Positions 42,945 through 54,537 of a stretch of DNA of 64,000 bases are shown piece after piece. The position numbers and the translations under genes are program-made. The notes under the pieces are model-generated. The model was not told where the DNA came from. It did no database searches and saw nothing but the letters and a program-made list of their open reading frames with translations. Origin of the DNA: Eublepharis macularius (Eukaryota > Chordata > Lepidosauria > Squamata > Eublepharidae). The first letter of the stretch is position 1. Each line of letters starts with the position of its first letter. The stretch spans positions 13,146,501 through 13,210,500 of the forward strand of contig NC_072798.1 of NCBI RefSeq assembly GCF_028583425.1. Reading direction: 5' to 3'.

Positions 42945-43195
42945 ACATAAACATTCGATTTATACACCGCCCTTCAGGACAACTTAACGGCCACTCAGAG
43001 CGGTTTACAAAGTGTGCTATTATTATCCTCACAACAATCACCCTGTGACGTGGGTGGGGCTGAGAGAGCTCTGAAAGAGATGTGACTGACCCAAGATCAC
43101 CCAGATGGCTTCAAGTGAAGGAGTGGGGAATAAAACCCAGCTCTCCAGATTAGAGTCCTGCTGCTCTTAACCACCACACCAAACGGGCTCTTCAA
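42945..43195 (-). repeat. SINE-B, reverse
   Basis: Runs from aacattcgatttatacaccg to accaccacaccaaacgggct. The close spacing with the 42565 copy suggests either two independent insertions or a local duplication; the intervening DNA is unrelated. Confidence 0.85.
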
Positions 43196-43364
43196 AAATG
43201 TTTAGGAGGGAAAGGAAAATATATGAAAGATTTATGCAAGAATATGCTTTCCTTCAATTCTAGAATAGGATAACACCAAGTGAATGGAAAGCAAGATGTA
43301 TCTGCTTAGATTTGATTCATTAAGGCTGACCAAGGCCTATATTGATGGTTGGCGCCTTGCTTTC
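43196..43364. other. Intron, unassigned
   Basis: No recognised feature. Confidence 0.3.
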
Positions 43365-43612
43365 TTCATATTTTAATTTATGTATTGTATTGAATTTATA
43401 TCCCACTTTTCTTCCCAACAGGGATGCAAAGCAGCTTACAACTCCCCTTCTCCATTTTATCTTTACAACAACCTGGTGAGGTATGTTAGCCTGAAAATGT
43501 ATGACCGGTCCAAGGTCACCCAGCAACCTTCCATGACAGAGTAGGTAGTATTCACACCAGGGTCTCCCGGATCCTAATCTGACTCTTCAACCGCTACAGA
43601 ATGAGTTTGATT
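43365..43612 (-). repeat. SINE-C, reverse
   Basis: Starts ttaatttatgtattgtattg, with ccttctccattttatcttta and gtctcccggatcctaatctg. It ends near ttcaaccgctacagaatgag. Confidence 0.8.
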
Positions 43613-44290
43613 TTATTGTAAGGATATGATTGTTTGCATGTGCCTAATTTTAAAACAAAATCAGAAAGCCACCAAGGAAAGGGGAGTTAACAACAGAGAA
43701 GAGAGCTCTGGGGGTGCCATAGCTACACTGTGGAAAGTGAACCAAGCACCGACGACTGAGAATTGGTTTGATAAACTTTGGAACAACTTTATTCTTGAAA
43801 AGATAAATGATGATTTATATAGAGCTGAACATTTCCCTAAGGAAACAAACTTCACTGGCAAATGGTTTCCCTTTTTTACCTATATAGAAGAAAACAAGCT
43901 GCAACCAAAATCAAAGATTTTGCAAACAGTAACTAACTCTGGTTACTTCACAATATAGACACCTATATATCAGGTCTAACTATTAAAAGATTGTGGTGTA
44001 TTGTTGTGTTCTCGCCACTATAACGGATAGTTTCAACTATGTTTGAAGAAGCACATATTTGTAGAATGGTTATTCGGTATAAATTGAATAGGTGGTTCCT
44101 CAAACAAACCAAATTTAAAGGCAATACATATTTTACTTCTCGTTGTAAGGTTAAACAATGACAGTATTTTGGAGTTAAAACATTTGTAAACAACTTTCTT
44201 GTTTCTATACAACATTACCTTCTGTATTCACTGTATACCTTTTAATGTCTAGTACTGTTTATTATTGTTTAAAATAAAAAATAATAATTA
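43613..44290 (+). mobile_element. L1 LINE 3' end
   Basis: The end of ORF2, then a 3' UTR finishing in an A-rich tail (gtttaaaataaaaaataat) and gagagagagag. 5'-truncated. Confidence 0.75.
43740..43958 (+). pseudogene. L1 ORF2 C-terminal remnant
   Basis: Contains TTENWFDKLWNNFILEKIND, then FTGKWFPFFTYIEENKLQ, ending NSGYFTI-stop. The W-x4-W...KW-x-P-F-x-x-Y/F-I pattern matches the extreme C-terminus of vertebrate L1 ORF2. Two more copies of this end are at 51876 and 52900. Confidence 0.75.
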
Positions 44291-45589
44291 AAAAGAGAGA
44301 GAGAGAGAGCTCTGGGGTGGGAGGAGAACCAGTCCCATGGTTGCTTATCAATTTGCAATGCACAGTTAACGGGGATCCAGCAACACTCTCAAACTGCTTA
44401 GGTTGAACATCGGTAAAAACAGTACACAGGGAAAGAGCCCTTTTCCCCTTTCATAGGGAAACGTACCATCTAAGAGGGGCAGTATTCAAGTTCCCGTATT
44501 GCAATTCTCTAAACACAGTCAGAGGTCTGTTCATGGGACAAGCACTGAATACAAGGCATCTTTCATGCTTTTCTAAAATAAAGCCAAGACCGTTTAGTCC
44601 TTGATCTTTTCACTTCTTGCGTGGCTTTCCAGGGGAGGGAGGCGGGGATTTAGTGTGAATGAAATCTTTTACAGCATTTTGGAGATGCTTAGTTAAATAA
44701 ATATAAAATGAGAAACACAAGACTGTTATTATGAATACAGCATGCCCAATGCCCACGATTAGAGGGAAATATAAAAGGGCACAACTGGGTATTTCCTAGG
44801 GAAGAAAAAAATGAATGGCTTATGAAACGTCACAGGGTTCTCCTAAGTTTATTTATTTATTCTATTTTTAGCCCACCTTCCCCTCGAATGGGCTTGGGAT
44901 GGGGTACAATAAAATGCTCAGTACGCATTAAAACATGTAAATACATTTAAAATCCAAAAACCACAACATACATATGGAACAATATCTCAGATGGCGGCCC
45001 CCTCCAATTTCCCAGTCATAATGTAAACAAAAGAGGGGATGGGGGTCCATAGTTAATAATATTCCAGTGACTGTGCTTGTGGGGGGGGGGGCAGATGATT
45101 TCATCGCCCCCTCTGGCGGGAGACTGGTAGGACAGCTCCTAAAACAATCAAAGACTCACCTCAACCATACGTGTCAAATATGCCTCCTGCATATCTGCCA
45201 TGAATGTATATGGGTGTTGCCTCTGGTCTCTGAGAGTATGGGAAGTCCTTTATTGCTGCAATGCCAGTAGGTTATCTCACAACCGTTTGCTTTCTCTTTC
45301 TCGCTCTGCTGAGCCAGTGTCCTTGACTGCCAGCTGAAAATGGCTCGAAGTGTATCCTTCTTGAGAACCAAGGATAAGTTCATCTTTCTCACTGTCTATT
45401 CTAAAACAATGTCTCACTCCAACCCCCCCCCCCCCAATAACGGTCCTCTTTCACAAGGCGGGAATATTCCCTATAACAAACCTTGCTAGCCCTACATACG
45501 TCACTTCTGCCAGTTCCACTGTCTAAGCACCTTGTACTGAATGGATCTCTAATAAAGTTAGTTCAACTGGAACACCTGTGTGTTAACTG
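44291..45589. other. Intron, mostly unassigned
   Basis: 44850-44960 resembles a LINE 3' tail (tttatttattctattttt, acaataaaatgctcag). Homopolymers: a G-run near 45081 and a C-run near 45423. AATAAA occurs near 45551. No exon seen. Confidence 0.35.
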
Positions 45590-46220
45590 TGGAGAACTTG
45601 GGGATTTAACTGCCAGGGACTGACAGTATGCCTGGTGGAACATCTCTGCCTTACAGGCCCGTCGAAAAAATATGAGGACTTGGCAGGCCCAGGTGTCCTC
45701 CAACAGAGAGTTCCACCAGGTTGGGACCAGGACTGAAAAATCCCTGGCCCTGGTCGAGGCCAGCTGGGCCTCCCTGGGGCCTGGGACCACCAGTAGGTTC
45801 TCACCAGTACTCTCCGGGGTACATACGGGGAGAGGCAGTCCTGCAGGCATGCTGGTCCCAGTCCACTTAGGGCTTTAAAGGTTAAAACCCAAACCTTGAA
45901 CTTGATCCAGAACTCCACTGGGAGCCAGCGCAGCTGCTGCAGAATTGGAGTAATATGTGCCCTGCATGGTATGCCCATCAGGACATGTGCAGCAGCGTTC
46001 AAGTCAAGTCCAAGGGAAGCCCTGCATAGAGCAAGTTACAGTAGTCTATTCTGGAGGTGACTGTTGCATGGATCGCTGTAGTTAGGTCGTGGGTCAACAG
46101 ATAGGGCGCAAGCTGCCTGGCCTGTCGAAGATGGAAGAACGCAGACTGGGCGACTGCCGTGACCTGGCCCTCCATTGATAGGAAGGAATCCAGTATCACT
46201 CTGAGACTCCAGACCAATGA
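45590..46220 (-). mobile_element. L2-like LINE ORF2 3' part
   Basis: Minus-strand coding remnants lie in at least two frames. Their sequence blocks are those of the ORF2 C-terminal half of L2/Maui-type elements. It runs off without a recognised 3' UTR end at the left. Confidence 0.8.
45600..46217 (-). pseudogene. L2-like ORF2 remnant, frameshifted
   Basis: The first frame (46217-45999) holds LRVILDSFLSMEGQVTAVAQ and VTSRIDYCNLLYAGLP, the last reverse-transcriptase block. After a frame change, NAAAHVLMG, HITPILQQLRWLPVEFWIKF and LTFKALSGLGP follow. Another frame then keeps WNSLL. Shifts and stops make it non-functional. Confidence 0.8.
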
Positions 46221-46429
46221 GACAGGTGCTACCGACGCCCCATCAAAGGTTTGAGTTGTTTGCTATGAATATGATCACATATTTATTTTGTATTAGGCAT
46301 TGTGACAATCAAGTGATAGTCCTAAGCCACCGATCCTGAACACAGAGTCTGTAGGTGCCATGGTCTTTCCTGGCACCTACATACGATTCTGTGGGTGCCA
46401 TTTGGGGGTGGGTGCCTGTGGGTGGGTGC
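46221..46429. other. Intron, unassigned
   Basis: 46330-46430 has tandem gtgggtgcc units (low complexity). Confidence 0.35.
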
Positions 46430-46593
46430 CTGTGGAAGGTGGGGTTTGGGGAGGGAGCTCAGGAGAGATATGATGTCAAAAAATCTGCCACCTGAAGCTG
46501 GTGTTTCTTCCAAAGGAACTGATCCCTGCGGCCTGGAGATGAGTTGTAATTTTGGGGGATCCCCAGTCCCCACCTGGAGATTGGCAACCCTAG
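46430..46593 (-). mobile_element. hAT-3 copy, reverse
   Basis: Shows tggggtttggggagggagct, gtttcttccaaaggaactga and the intact end gagattggcaaccctagg. The left end is decayed. Confidence 0.7.
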
Positions 46594-47627
46594 GTGGGAT
46601 CAAAAGTTCTAGATAAGTAGATTTCTATGTTATTTCTCAGGGGGGGAATACATTGATTTTGGTATTAACATTTCTGATTTTGGTATTAACATTTCTACCC
46701 TATTTTGCAACCATGACTGGGGGAAAAGGACAACTGCAGCATCATTCCAAGTGAGAAGAACCCATGTCAATAACTGGAAATTTCAAATCAGACACAGTTT
46801 CATTATCTCCCTAGATGAAAGTTGTGCATAAGTAAAGTTGTGTATAAAAGTTGTGTATAAGTGAAACCAGAACACAAGAGAGGTATCAAATCCTTGTTCT
46901 TCTGGGGAACTGAGATCTTTTTGGTCTAACCAAGCACATTTCAATTATATATTGAAGTCAGATGCAATGTTTTAAAACACGCAAATGTGACACAGTGCAA
47001 TTTACATTCCTCCGAAGCTTCAACGTTGGATTTCTGGAAAAGCGAACAGCATTGTAACCTGTTCACTAAAAGCACTTTCTCGCTCAACGAGACACAAAGA
47101 AAATCTGCTATAATAAACTCTCCCTGGAATTTATCTGAACAAAACGGAAATCAGAGATCATGGAAAATGGACTGGAAGGGAAACTGACACACAGACGTAG
47201 CCTGAACAAGCACAGACGGTTAACTAAAAGCTTCTCTCAAATTACTAAATTATAGCTCTTCACTACAATCTGGTGTAGAAAATATAGAGAACTTCGTAAG
47301 AAAAAGAACGTTAGATATAGACAAAAAAATTATTAAAAGAGATGCTATTGCTGCTTAGAATGCCCTTATTAACTCCCCCAAGGCAAAATAAAAGAAATCC
47401 TAAACTCAGATTATGATAATTAATCATAGTTCTAGAAATTTACTACAAGAATGACGTCACAGGGCTTAAAGGAAATAGCCATAAATGATCATGATGCTCT
47501 GCTGGAGAGTGACCGATGAAGTTAAAAGAAGTTTAAAAACACACCTTGGTCAATGCATGTAATTCTAGGAGTTCCAGGCAAAATTTACATGTGACGGAAT
47601 GGGAAAACTCTCCCTAAGGCCTGGCTC
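46594..47627. other. Unassigned intron
   Basis: About 1 kb with no recognised repeat or exon. A plus frame at 46987-47187 is open but has no recognisable family content. A short repeat tgattttggtattaacattt occurs twice at 46656-46694. Confidence 0.4.
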
Positions 47628-47630
47628 TTA

Positions 47631-48340
47631 GAGCTAAACTACACAAGATGCCTAACACGCGTCGGGTTCCCATAAGTTTACTTGCGAAGTGTAGTTGGGC
47701 TCTGCCCATGAGCTCCCAGAGGAAAACCCAAGTGGAACGGATTTTTGCAAATATAAACGAGAAGCACATCTCCAGGACCTTGGGAACGGGGGTGGGGTGG
47801 GGGGATGTCAGAGCTGCAGCAGCAGGGTCAGAAGGATGGGAGAGTCAGTGAGGGAAGCCCAAAGCTGATAAGTGGCTAGCAGCGGCAGAAGAAGTGGCTG
47901 AGGCTGCTGCTGCTGTTGCTGCCACAGCTGCTAAACTCAACCATCCCCTCTCACAGAGTTCCGAGATCAAGGGGCTCAAGTCTCCTTCCCCTCTCTGTGA
48001 GAAAGGATGGTTGAGTCTAGCAATGGCAGTAGTGGAGCAGCTTCTTCTGCCGCTGCTAGCTGCTTGTTAATTTCGGGCTCAGCTCTCTTTGGGCTCTCTT
48101 TGCTGACTCTTTCCCTCCTGTCCTTCTGGCCCTACTGCTGCTGATGCTCTGACATCCCCCCACCCAAGCTACTGGAGGAAAACCCAAACGGAGCAGATTT
48201 TTGCAAGAGACACTCTTACTTGCAAAAAATCTGCTCTGCTCAGATTTCCCTCAGGGAGCTCACAGGCGAGACCCAACTACACTTCCCACGTAAACTTGCG
48301 GGAACACGACACGTGTTGGACGTCTCATGTAGTTTAGCTC
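47631..48340. mobile_element. FB-1 long copy
   Basis: Ends gagctaaactacacaagatg and catgtagtttagctc. Flanking triplets are tta (47628-47630) and tca (48341-48343), 2 of 3. At 710 bp it is the longest FB-1. Inverted arms include gtgtagttgggctctgccc near 47690 and its partner near 48271. The middle has gctgctgctgctgttgctgcc-like triplet sequence (47908-47930). Confidence 0.75.
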
Positions 48341-48343
48341 TCA

Positions 48344-48700
48344 CACGGGATTTTAGGTAGGAGTTAGGTGGTAGATTAGAGGGGCCATTGCCCACTCCTG
48401 GTGATTTACTCAGTTTCCACCACTGCTTCATTGGCCAGCAAAGGGGAAATGAGGGGAAATTGGGGTCGTGGCACTTCTGAGGTCATCATGTCAGGGTGAC
48501 GCTCCAGGACTTGCCCAGTTTTGGGCAAATTCTTGAGCTTTGCCCCAACATAATGACTTTACTTCTGGTTTTGCACTGGAAGAGATGTTACATGCTGGCA
48601 TGATGCCAGAGCAGCTGCCCCGCCCCCCAATTCTTCCCTGTGGGTTGCCAGTTGTAGCTGGCAACCTTCCAGCAGAACGTTGAGGGGCTAGGTTGGATTG
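48344..48700. repeat. IR-2-like repeat
   Basis: Contains gaggtcatcatgtcaggg, aataatgac-type words and gggttgccagttgtagctggcaacc (arms of a small inverted repeat at 48651-48667). Diverged. Confidence 0.4.
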
Positions 48701-49175
48701 CACCAGTTCCAGCTTTTGGGGGGCTTTTTTAAAACATCAGTAATTTGTACAGTGCTAGAATAATTACCATTTTTTTTAAAAAGGTCCTACAGTGGCGAGG
48801 AGGGAAAAAAGAACAGGAAAATGGTGGCTGATGGAGGAAAGTGCACAAAAAATTCCCACGCTTAGATCCATTGAAAATGTTTTTGCATCGAGGTATATAA
48901 AATCCAGAATTTTTGCCATGCGGATGCAGTGGTGTCTTGCCACCATGCTCTAGCATCACAAGATGGAGTTCTAGTTCACTCATAATAGCCGCCGATGGGG
49001 ACATGTTTCAGGATTGCCTGGGGTTTTAGTTACTCACCTGAGCTGCTTTCTTAAGCTGCTGTTATCATTCAAAATTATCACAGTCGCACAAACAGCCCCC
49101 ATGAACATGTTACTGCGAGACTGCAAGCCTATGCCTAAGCCTACACATTCTCAAAATACTCACACGACGTCCACT
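48701..49175. other. Intron, unassigned
   Basis: No recognised feature. Confidence 0.3.
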
Positions 49176-49183
49176 GTTATATA

Positions 49184-49426
49184 CAGGGCTTTTTTTCAGC
49201 TGGAACGCGGTGGAACGGAGTTCCGGAACCTCTTGAAAATGGTCACATGGCTGGTGGCCCCGCCCCCTGATCTCCAGACAGAGGGGAGTTTAGATTGCCC
49301 TCCACACCGGCATGGAGGGCAATCTAAACTCCCCTCTGTCTGGAGATCAGGGGGCAGGGCCACCGGCCATGTGACCATTTTCTCCAACTGAGTTCCACCA
49401 CCTCTTTTCCCAGAAAAAAAGCCCTG
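49184..49426. mobile_element. hAT-1 compact copy, perfect TSD
   Basis: TIRs cagggctttttttc and gaaaaaaagccctg, with gttatata exactly repeated at 49176-49183 and 49427-49434. Almost the whole interior folds back: gatctccagacagagggg near 49270 pairs with its inverse near 49331. Confidence 0.95.
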
Positions 49427-49434
49427 GTTATATA

Positions 49435-49529
49435 CAATCCAGAGCTACAAAACAGAACCCAGAGTGGACTCTGATGACCGATGTGGGCACCTGCTCTGAA
49501 ATGTCCACTTCACAATTGCAAGCAGGATT
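49435..49529. other. Intron, unassigned
   Basis: Short spacer. Confidence 0.3.
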
Positions 49530-50040
49530 TATTATTTTATTTATTTTATTCTATTTATGTCATTTATAGTCCACCTTTCTCACTGAGAATCAAGGCAGAT
49601 TACACAGTGTGAGATTAGTACAATCAATTTCAAGGACATTTCCATAAACAATGCCATAGGGTAAATAAACACAATTTTACAAAGACATAGCATTAGCAAG
49701 AATCCAATACAGAGTTGAAGAAACGCTGAAACAGAACATAAGCAATTCTAGGGCTGACATTAGACAACATGAAGCACAAGTACTACCTGTTAATACAACA
49801 GGTAGTACATAAGGCAACATAGTGGTGAAGTCTATGGTCCTTAACTCATTAGCGAAGCATCTGAGAGCCCCTCCCTACAATACAAAAGCCTTTTTGAATA
49901 ATTTGGCTTTGCATCATTTGCAGAAAGCTAGGAGACTGGGGGCGCGTCTGATCTCTTCAGGCTGACCGTTCCACAGGGTAGGGGCCACCACAGAGAAAGC
50001 CCCTGTATGGGCTGCTGTTGATCCTCAAATTATGAAAAGC
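49530..50040. repeat. Dispersed repeat J, copy 1
   Basis: Shares long stretches with 60062-60790: gattacacagtgtgagatta, caaggacatttccataaac, gttccacagggtaggggcc. It lacks the SINE-E that interrupts the other copy, so the pair shows the filled and empty states. Probably the 3' end of a LINE, reversed; class unknown. Confidence 0.75.
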
Positions 50041-50394
50041 AGTTTGAAATCAGATTGAAAATATTCTGCATTTTCTCCCTCATTCCTTATCCATCATCTT
50101 TGTTATGTGCTAAAAATCTGGAAAAGGGTGTTTCAGTCCTGCTGGGGAGGAGCGCAGCATTCTGGCCTTGGCCATCTGCCTCTCTGCCTGACTCTCAAAG
50201 GTGAACGTGTGTTTGTATTAATTAGATTTACACGTCCTTGCATTGCCATTTGGGAGTCAGTCAGTTCTGAGCATGTGCCGCACAATGTAAGCTGTTGGTT
50301 GAGGAATGCCACTGATCTCACAGGTACAAAAGCAGCACATAGACCAAGAGAGGACTGATTTTAAAAGGTGCATGACTGGCCCATGCTGACTTAG
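50041..50394. other. Intron, unassigned
   Basis: No recognised feature. Confidence 0.3.
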
Positions 50395-50605
50395 ATGGCC
50401 CAGGCTAGTCTGATCTCACCAGATTCTGGAAGCTAAGCAGGGGCGGCCTTGATTAGGACCTGGATGGGAGACCATCAAAGAACTTCACGGTTGTTGAACA
50501 GAGACAGGCAATGGCAAATCACCTCTGTGTCTTGCCTTGAAAACCCAATGGCGTCACCCTAAGTCACCTGAGGCTTGATGGTATTTTCCACCACCACAAC
50601 TGGCC
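50395..50605 (+). repeat. 5S rRNA-derived SINE
   Basis: Reads gtctgatctcaccagattct, ggaagctaagcaggggcgg, cctggatgggagaccatc and caggcaatggcaaatcacc. It ends with the BovB-like tail cctgaggcttgatggta and caccaccac. Confidence 0.85.
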
Positions 50606-50774
50606 CACTTTAAGAAACTGCCTTCCCCTTGCAATATTTCCCCCCTACAGAGGAAATGTGCTATTCTCAGACCATCAAGCCTACTCAAAGCAGAAAGTAA
50701 GCCAAACCTGAAAACTATTTAGAGGAAGTTTTGAAATGTCAGCAGACTCATGTTGACCTATTGGAGTGAAGAGA
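50606..50774. other. Intron, unassigned
   Basis: No recognised feature. Confidence 0.3.
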
Positions 50775-50782
50775 CTTCCTTG

Positions 50783-51001
50783 TAGGCTTGCCAACCCCCA
50801 GGTAGTGGCTAGATATCTCCTAGAATTACAACGGATCTCCAGACAACAGAGATCAGTTCCCCTGGAGAAACTGTCTGCTTTGGAGGGTGGACTCTATGGC
50901 ATTATACCATGCTGAAATCCCTCCCCTCCCCAAACCCCACCCTCTCCAGGTCCCCTCCCCAAAGCTCTGGGAATTCCTCAATCTGGAGATGGCAACACAT
51001 A
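50783..51001 (+). mobile_element. hAT-3 full-length copy
   Basis: Ends taggcttgccaaccccc and tctggagatggcaacacata. The flanks share ttccttg (about 50776-50782 and 51002-51008), an approximate 7-8 bp TSD. Interior order agrees with the 24414 copy. Confidence 0.85.
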
Positions 51002-51245
51002 TTCCTTGGAGGGTATTGTTTGGTCACCCTGAAGTTCTTCTTGTCCAGCCTACTGGATGGTGATATATAGATTGAATCTCCTCTACATGTCAACAGTTCA
51101 AGAGCTGTACTGACGGTAGCTATCAGTTACTCCACTATGCATGGACACAATCCCACGGCCTCCCTGAACACTGAATAGGACTTGATTTTCCTTTGCTGTG
51201 GCTCTGAATGAAACTGTCTGACTTTTAAAAATCTTATCTAGATGG
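51002..51245. other. Intron, unassigned
   Basis: No recognised feature. Confidence 0.3.
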
Positions 51246-51253
51246 TTGTAGAG

Positions 51254-51512
51254 CAGGGCTTTTTTTCAGTGGGAACACGGTGGAACGGAGTTCCTGAACT
51301 TCTTTAAAATGGTCACATGGCTGGTGGCCCCGCCCCCTGATCTCCAGACAGAGGAGAGTTTCGATTGCCCTCCACACCACCGAGCGGCGCAGAGGGCAAT
51401 CTTAACTCCCCTCTGTCTGGAGATCAGGGTGTGGTGCCACCAGCCATGTGACCATTTTCTCCGAGGACAACCCACTGAGTTCCACCACCTCTTTTCCCAG
51501 AAAAAAGCCCTG
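51254..51512. mobile_element. hAT-1 compact copy
   Basis: TIRs cagggctttttttc and gaaaaaagccctg. TSD ttgtagag (51246-51253) and ttgcagag (51513-51520), 7 of 8. The inverted core is as in 49184. Confidence 0.92.
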
Positions 51513-51520
51513 TTGCAGAG

Positions 51521-51739
51521 TTACCAGTAACTTTTGAACAGCCCTGTAGTAATGCAAACCATCTATAATCTTTGGTCTGATGTAGACTCCAATCAAACAC
51601 AGACCGCAAATTAAGCCACTCCAGTACCAAAGTAGATGATGGCTTTAGGATTTACAGTACAGCCTATATTTACCTTGCTAGCTGGTGCTTATAAAAGAAT
51701 TGCAAGTTTCTGTTGTTGAAAGTGTATCCCAACATTTTG
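51521..51739. other. Intron, unassigned
   Basis: No recognised feature. Confidence 0.3.
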
Positions 51740-51849
51740 GAATGTAGTTCTTGCCCAAATAAAAGAGATTACAGGTTATGACCTTCAATTTGATCCCCAA
51801 ATTATCTTCCTTGATTTCTGGCAAAATATAAATGTTCCAACAATCAGGA

Positions 51850-52115
51850 GTGAATTAATTGATAGCTTCCTGAGGGTGGCTAAAACACTAATAGCAGCAA
51901 GATGGAATCAGAGAAGTATCCCTAATGTAGATCAATGGTATGTTAAGGTCTGGGTTCAGTTCATATTAGAAAAATTAACATATGTTGTACGCAAAAACGA
52001 GAATCTCTCTCTCAATTCGTCTTTCTTTGAAAAGCGGTGGCCGTTCTTTGAATTTATTGCTAGTAAAGATATGTCTCCTCCAAATGACTTATACCAGACA
52101 ATTCTTGATAGTTAA
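51850..52115 (+). pseudogene. L1 ORF2 C-terminal remnant
   Basis: Contains FLRVAKTLIAARWNQRSIPN, VDQWYVKVWVQFILEKLTY and FEKRWPFFEFIASKDMS, then a stop after TILDS. Same terminal layout as the 43740 copy. The rest of ORF2 is absent. Confidence 0.8.
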
Positions 52116-52139
52116 TCACTCCATCTGTTAGTATATATG

Positions 52140-52289
52140 GGCTGATTCTGCACACATTGGATAATGCACTTTCAATGCACTTTATCAATCATTTGAGGTG
52201 GATTTTTTGTTCCGCACATGAAAAAATCTGTTCCAAATGATCTATAAAGAGGATTGGAAATGCATTATCCAACATGTGCGGAATCACTC
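52140..52289. mobile_element. FB-3 fold-back MITE in an L1 3' UTR
   Basis: Left end ggctgattctgcacacattg. The right end has aacatgtgcggaatca with one indel. The internal order is inverted relative to the 21282 copy, as expected of a symmetrical element in the other orientation. The TSD is no longer readable. Confidence 0.8.
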
Positions 52290-52430
52290 CAAGTTAAGAC
52301 TGTTCTAAGCGTATCTTATCTTTGCTGTTGTTACTCCATGATTTTACTCTTATTGTTCAACTTGTTATTGTTTCTTCTGTAGTTGTAGTTGTTTCTTAAT
52401 AATAAAAAAAAATTAAAAAAGAAAAAAGTA

Positions 52431-52889
52431 AGTGTATCCCAAGATTTAAGTAATTAATTATTGTGTAATAAAAGTAGAAAACCGGGATATTTCAGGGATG
52501 AGTTTGTTTCTAGCTTTGTCCCATTCTTTCAGTATTGAAACCAAGAATATATTGTTATTGAGTTTTGACGGGCGGTTAATGGGTTTATCCCAAATTATTT
52601 CTGATATTGTTTTTTGGTTTAATAAGGGTGTGTACATTGACACCCAGATTATATTGTCCTACTGTGTAAGTAGTTGCCAAATGTTCATTAGTCTTGTTGC
52701 AGATTGGGTAATTAAACCTTCCATGTTCAACTGATGTTTTGTAAGCAATTTACCTGACATTTTCTGTATTATGCAAATTTTTAATCAATTTATTTATAAA
52801 AATATTTTTTAAAGTATTTAATTATTTATTGAAATATTGCTATACCGCTCTTCCAATGGTACTAAAACTTCCCCTTCAACTAAATTTCA
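52431..52889. other. Intron, AT-rich
   Basis: Possibly further L1-derived sequence (minus-strand frame 52458-52643 includes TISEIIWDKPINRP), but not enough to assign. Confidence 0.35.
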
Positions 52890-53200
52890 TTTGTGGGTAT
52901 ATTACTAATGGAAATCTCTGCTGGACTGGCTCCTTAGAATCATAGAGTACGACAATCCAAACTTTCAAACCAACTTCTTAGAAAAACGGTTTCCTTATTT
53001 TGACTACATCTCAAACGACACACCATCAGAGATCTCCATACCGGAAAAGTATTCTATTAACATCTGTAATACATCTATCCCTGGAAACAGGAGTATTTTT
53101 CACAATTAGTAAATAATGTCTTCGTTAAAATGTTGAAAGTTTAATTATGTTCTGTTGTATAAAATGTTTTTTTAAAATTTTTAAAATATTTTTTTTAAAA
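52890..53200 (+). mobile_element. L1 LINE 3' end
   Basis: In plus frame it reads YDNPNFQTNFLEKRFPYFDY then SNDTPSEISIPEKYS, and a stop soon after. This is a third copy of the L1 ORF2 terminus, followed by an A/T-rich tail (53165-53205). Confidence 0.75.
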
Positions 53201-53204
53201 AAAG

Positions 53205-53655
53205 AATCATAGAATAGGAAGGTCCAAGCTGTTTCTCAGTGTAGGCAATCTAAAGCTACAACACCTCTAACAGATGGCAGCCCAGTCTCTGCTTAAATAG
53301 ATTTAGTGCATTTTTATCCCCCCTCACCCCCCCCCCGGTCCTCCAAGGAACACAGGGGTAATCACATACCTCCCTCTTCCCCATTTTATCCTCCCAACAT
53401 CCCCATGTGATAGGTGGGTCTGAAAGAGACTAGCTAGCCCAGGATCTCCCAGCAAGCACTCCTTGTATCTGATGAAGGGAGCTTTGACTCTCAAAAGCTC
53501 ATACTTTGGAAATCTAGTAGGTCTTTAAGGTGCTACTGGACCCAAATCTTGCTCAGCAAGAGTTGTGGCAGAGTTGAGTGTTTTGACCCTGGTGCGCCCA
53601 GATTCTTGTCATATGCACAAAGCGTTACACCACACTGGCTCTCTATTTTTTTTAT
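53205..53655 (-). repeat. SINE-C interrupted by an IR-1 piece
   Basis: Left part: cattttatcctcccaacatc and atctcccagcaagc. Right part: agcaagagttgtggcagag, acaccacactggctctc. The IR-1 piece between them (53458-53546: gggagctttgactctcaaaa, aggtgctactggaccc) is bracketed by cagcaag on both sides. A C-run lies near 53329-53336. Confidence 0.7.
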
Positions 53656-54213
53656 GTTCCATTCAATACCCTTTGGATTTTAACTCAAGAAGCAAGTGGG
53701 TGCCGGGAAACACAGTGGCGGGCATCTTTGGACACAATGACGGGTACCAACAGTAAATTCTCACTGGCTCTCCTCCCAGTTTGTGCCTGTAAGCCTGTAT
53801 TTTTTTTGTAATTTACTGTTAAATATTTATATATACATTTTAAATGCCATTTTAATGTTTTAAACATTCTAGTGTCTTTTGTTCATTGCCTCGGGGAGCC
53901 AATTTGGACGTAAAGGCAGCATAAAAATGTTTTAAATAAATACAGAAGTAAGTAAGTACGTAAAAAATATCTCATCCTATTGTAGCCTAGGGGTACAGCC
54001 TGGTGTGTACCATGTTGTGCAATGCCACAACATCATTTTGGACTGGAAACCCAGAAATGAGATCACCAGAAACAGCATTGCTGCGTTGCTAGAAGCCATT
54101 TCCCCCTCTCTCTTTTCAGTTCTGCTGCTCATTTGTGCATTGGCAGGGAGGCAAAGGGTGTGAAGTAGGAGGCAGTCTTATCCCGTTGTCTCCACACATG
54201 GTGTAGCCTTCAT
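53656..54213. other. Intron, unassigned
   Basis: 53880-53950 resembles a LINE/SINE tail (ttgcctcggggagcc, taaataaat). No exon. Confidence 0.35.
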
Positions 54214-54225
54214 CTATGCAGGTTT

Positions 54226-54529
54226 TTAAAAAGGTAAAGGTAGTCCCCTGTGCAAGCACCGAGTCATTACTGACCCATGGGGAGACATAGCATCATGACG
54301 TTTTCTTGGCAGACTTTTTACGGGGTGGTTTGCCATTGCCTTCCCCAGTCACCTACACTTTACCCCCAGGAAACTGGGTACTCATTTTACCGAACTTGGA
54401 AGGATGGAAGGCTGAGTCGACCTTGAGCCGGCTACCTGAACCCAGCTTTCGCCAGGATCGAACTCAGGTCGTGAGCAGAGCTTGGGCTGCAGTACTGCAG
54501 CTTACCACTCTGCACCACGGGGCTTATAC
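54226..54529 (-). repeat. SINE-A with 12-bp TSD
   Basis: A well-preserved copy. The left target copy ctatgcaggttt is at 54214-54225. The right copy begins ctatgcag at 54530, is interrupted by the FB-2 element, and resumes as gttt at 54743. On the minus strand the head gccccgtggtgcagagtgg (box A) and gttcgatcctgg (box B) are clear. Confidence 0.9.
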
Positions 54530-54537
54530 CTATGCAG

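Larger units (their letters stand above)
51740..52430 (+). mobile_element. L1 LINE 3' end carrying an FB-3 insertion
   Basis: The ORF2 end, then a 3' UTR into which the FB-3 MITE (52140-52289) was inserted, finishing in an A-rich tail near 52400-52425. 5'-truncated. Confidence 0.8.
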
